NCBI GenBank assembly: GCA_045652785.1
Contig: JAZOLF010000025.1
Span: 1 to 30,314, forward strand
DNA: 30,314 bases
DNA from: Scatosoma sp045652785
GTDB lineage: Bacteria > Bacillota > Clostridia > Christensenellales > Borkfalkiaceae
Direction of reading: 5' to 3'
The translations under genes were made by a program, and so were the position numbers. Position 1 is the stretch's first letter, and each line of letters starts with the position of its first letter. A model generated the notes under the pieces. It was not told the origin of the DNA. It searched no databases and saw only the letters and a program-made list of their open reading frames with translations. Shown here in pieces: positions 30,308 through 30,314 of this stretch.

Positions 30308-30314
30308 TTTTTAT

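Larger units (their letters stand above)
29670..30314 (-). mobile_element. IS200-type insertion sequence (right edge cut by window)
   Basis: The element carries only tnpA, as in IS200, with no tnpB. On the left a perfect hairpin (CCACCCGA/TCGGGTGG, 29670-29688) next to T-runs fits the subterminal structures that HUH transposases recognise. Further small hairpins follow (GGGCATAGCCC, GCACAAATGTGC). A 12-base motif flanks the gene in inverted form with one mismatch (29747-29758 and 30271-30282), and a 14-base perfect inverted repeat lies at the right (30248-30307). The exact ends are uncertain: no target tetranucleotide can be confirmed, and the right end may lie beyond the window. Confidence 0.75.

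Noticed and set aside
1..30314. Search for tRNA, rRNA, riboswitch, CRISPR, toxin-antitoxin or phage genes
   Set aside because: No cloverleaf, rRNA segment, repeat-spacer array, defence gene or phage structural gene could be supported by eye; a covariance-model scan would be needed to exclude small RNAs.

Overview
The window looks like a chromosomal segment of a low-to-mid GC Gram-positive anaerobe in the Bacillota, probably an uncultured gut member of the Clostridia. Evidence: strong Shine-Dalgarno sites (GGAG/AGGAG), many sigma-A-type promoters with exact 17-base spacers, short hairpin-plus-T terminators, a YhaO/YhaN-type nuclease pair, an IS200-type insertion sequence, and many lipoproteins with Ser-Thr-Pro linkers. 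The genus cannot be fixed from sequence alone.

The left third (1-9.8 kb) is mostly housekeeping. It holds the end of a CCA-adding enzyme gene (+), then on the minus strand an Lgt-like membrane protein read in frame into galactokinase, an unlisted 57-residue small protein, and a cold shock protein. These are followed by uppP (+), a minus-strand operon yhaO-yhaN-zinc-ribbon membrane protein (Mre11/Rad50-like), and the divergent nagB (+). Between nagB and the next gene lies a block of seven T-tracts phased with the helix.

The region 9.86-12.93 kb is a minus-strand carbohydrate operon: an MFS transporter overlapping a GH2 glycosidase. With galK and nagB nearby, this suggests import and use of galactosides or related glycans.

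The region 13.1-29.6 kb is accessory and forms the interesting part. Four large secreted lipoproteins on the plus strand (962, 674, 1062 and 1466 residues) surround a minus-strand pair. The pair is a five-helix-type membrane protein ending in CxxC and a polyferredoxin membrane protein fused to two extracytoplasmic thioredoxin-like domains. The first lipoprotein also carries a TlpA/ResA-like thioredoxin domain with a CAPC active site. Three of the four lipoproteins share one layout: lipobox, STP-repeat linker, small beta-sandwich, then tandem secreted beta modules. My model, an inference, is an extracytoplasmic thiol or electron-delivery system: cytoplasmic ferredoxin-type Fe-S clusters pass electrons through the membrane to surface thioredoxin domains, next to a family of cell-surface adhesin or ligand-binding lipoproteins.

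The right edge (29.67-30.31 kb) is an IS200-type single-gene insertion sequence. Its terminal inverted repeat is placed so that read-through transcripts would hide the transposase ribosome binding site.

No tRNA, rRNA, CRISPR array or recognisable riboswitch was seen.
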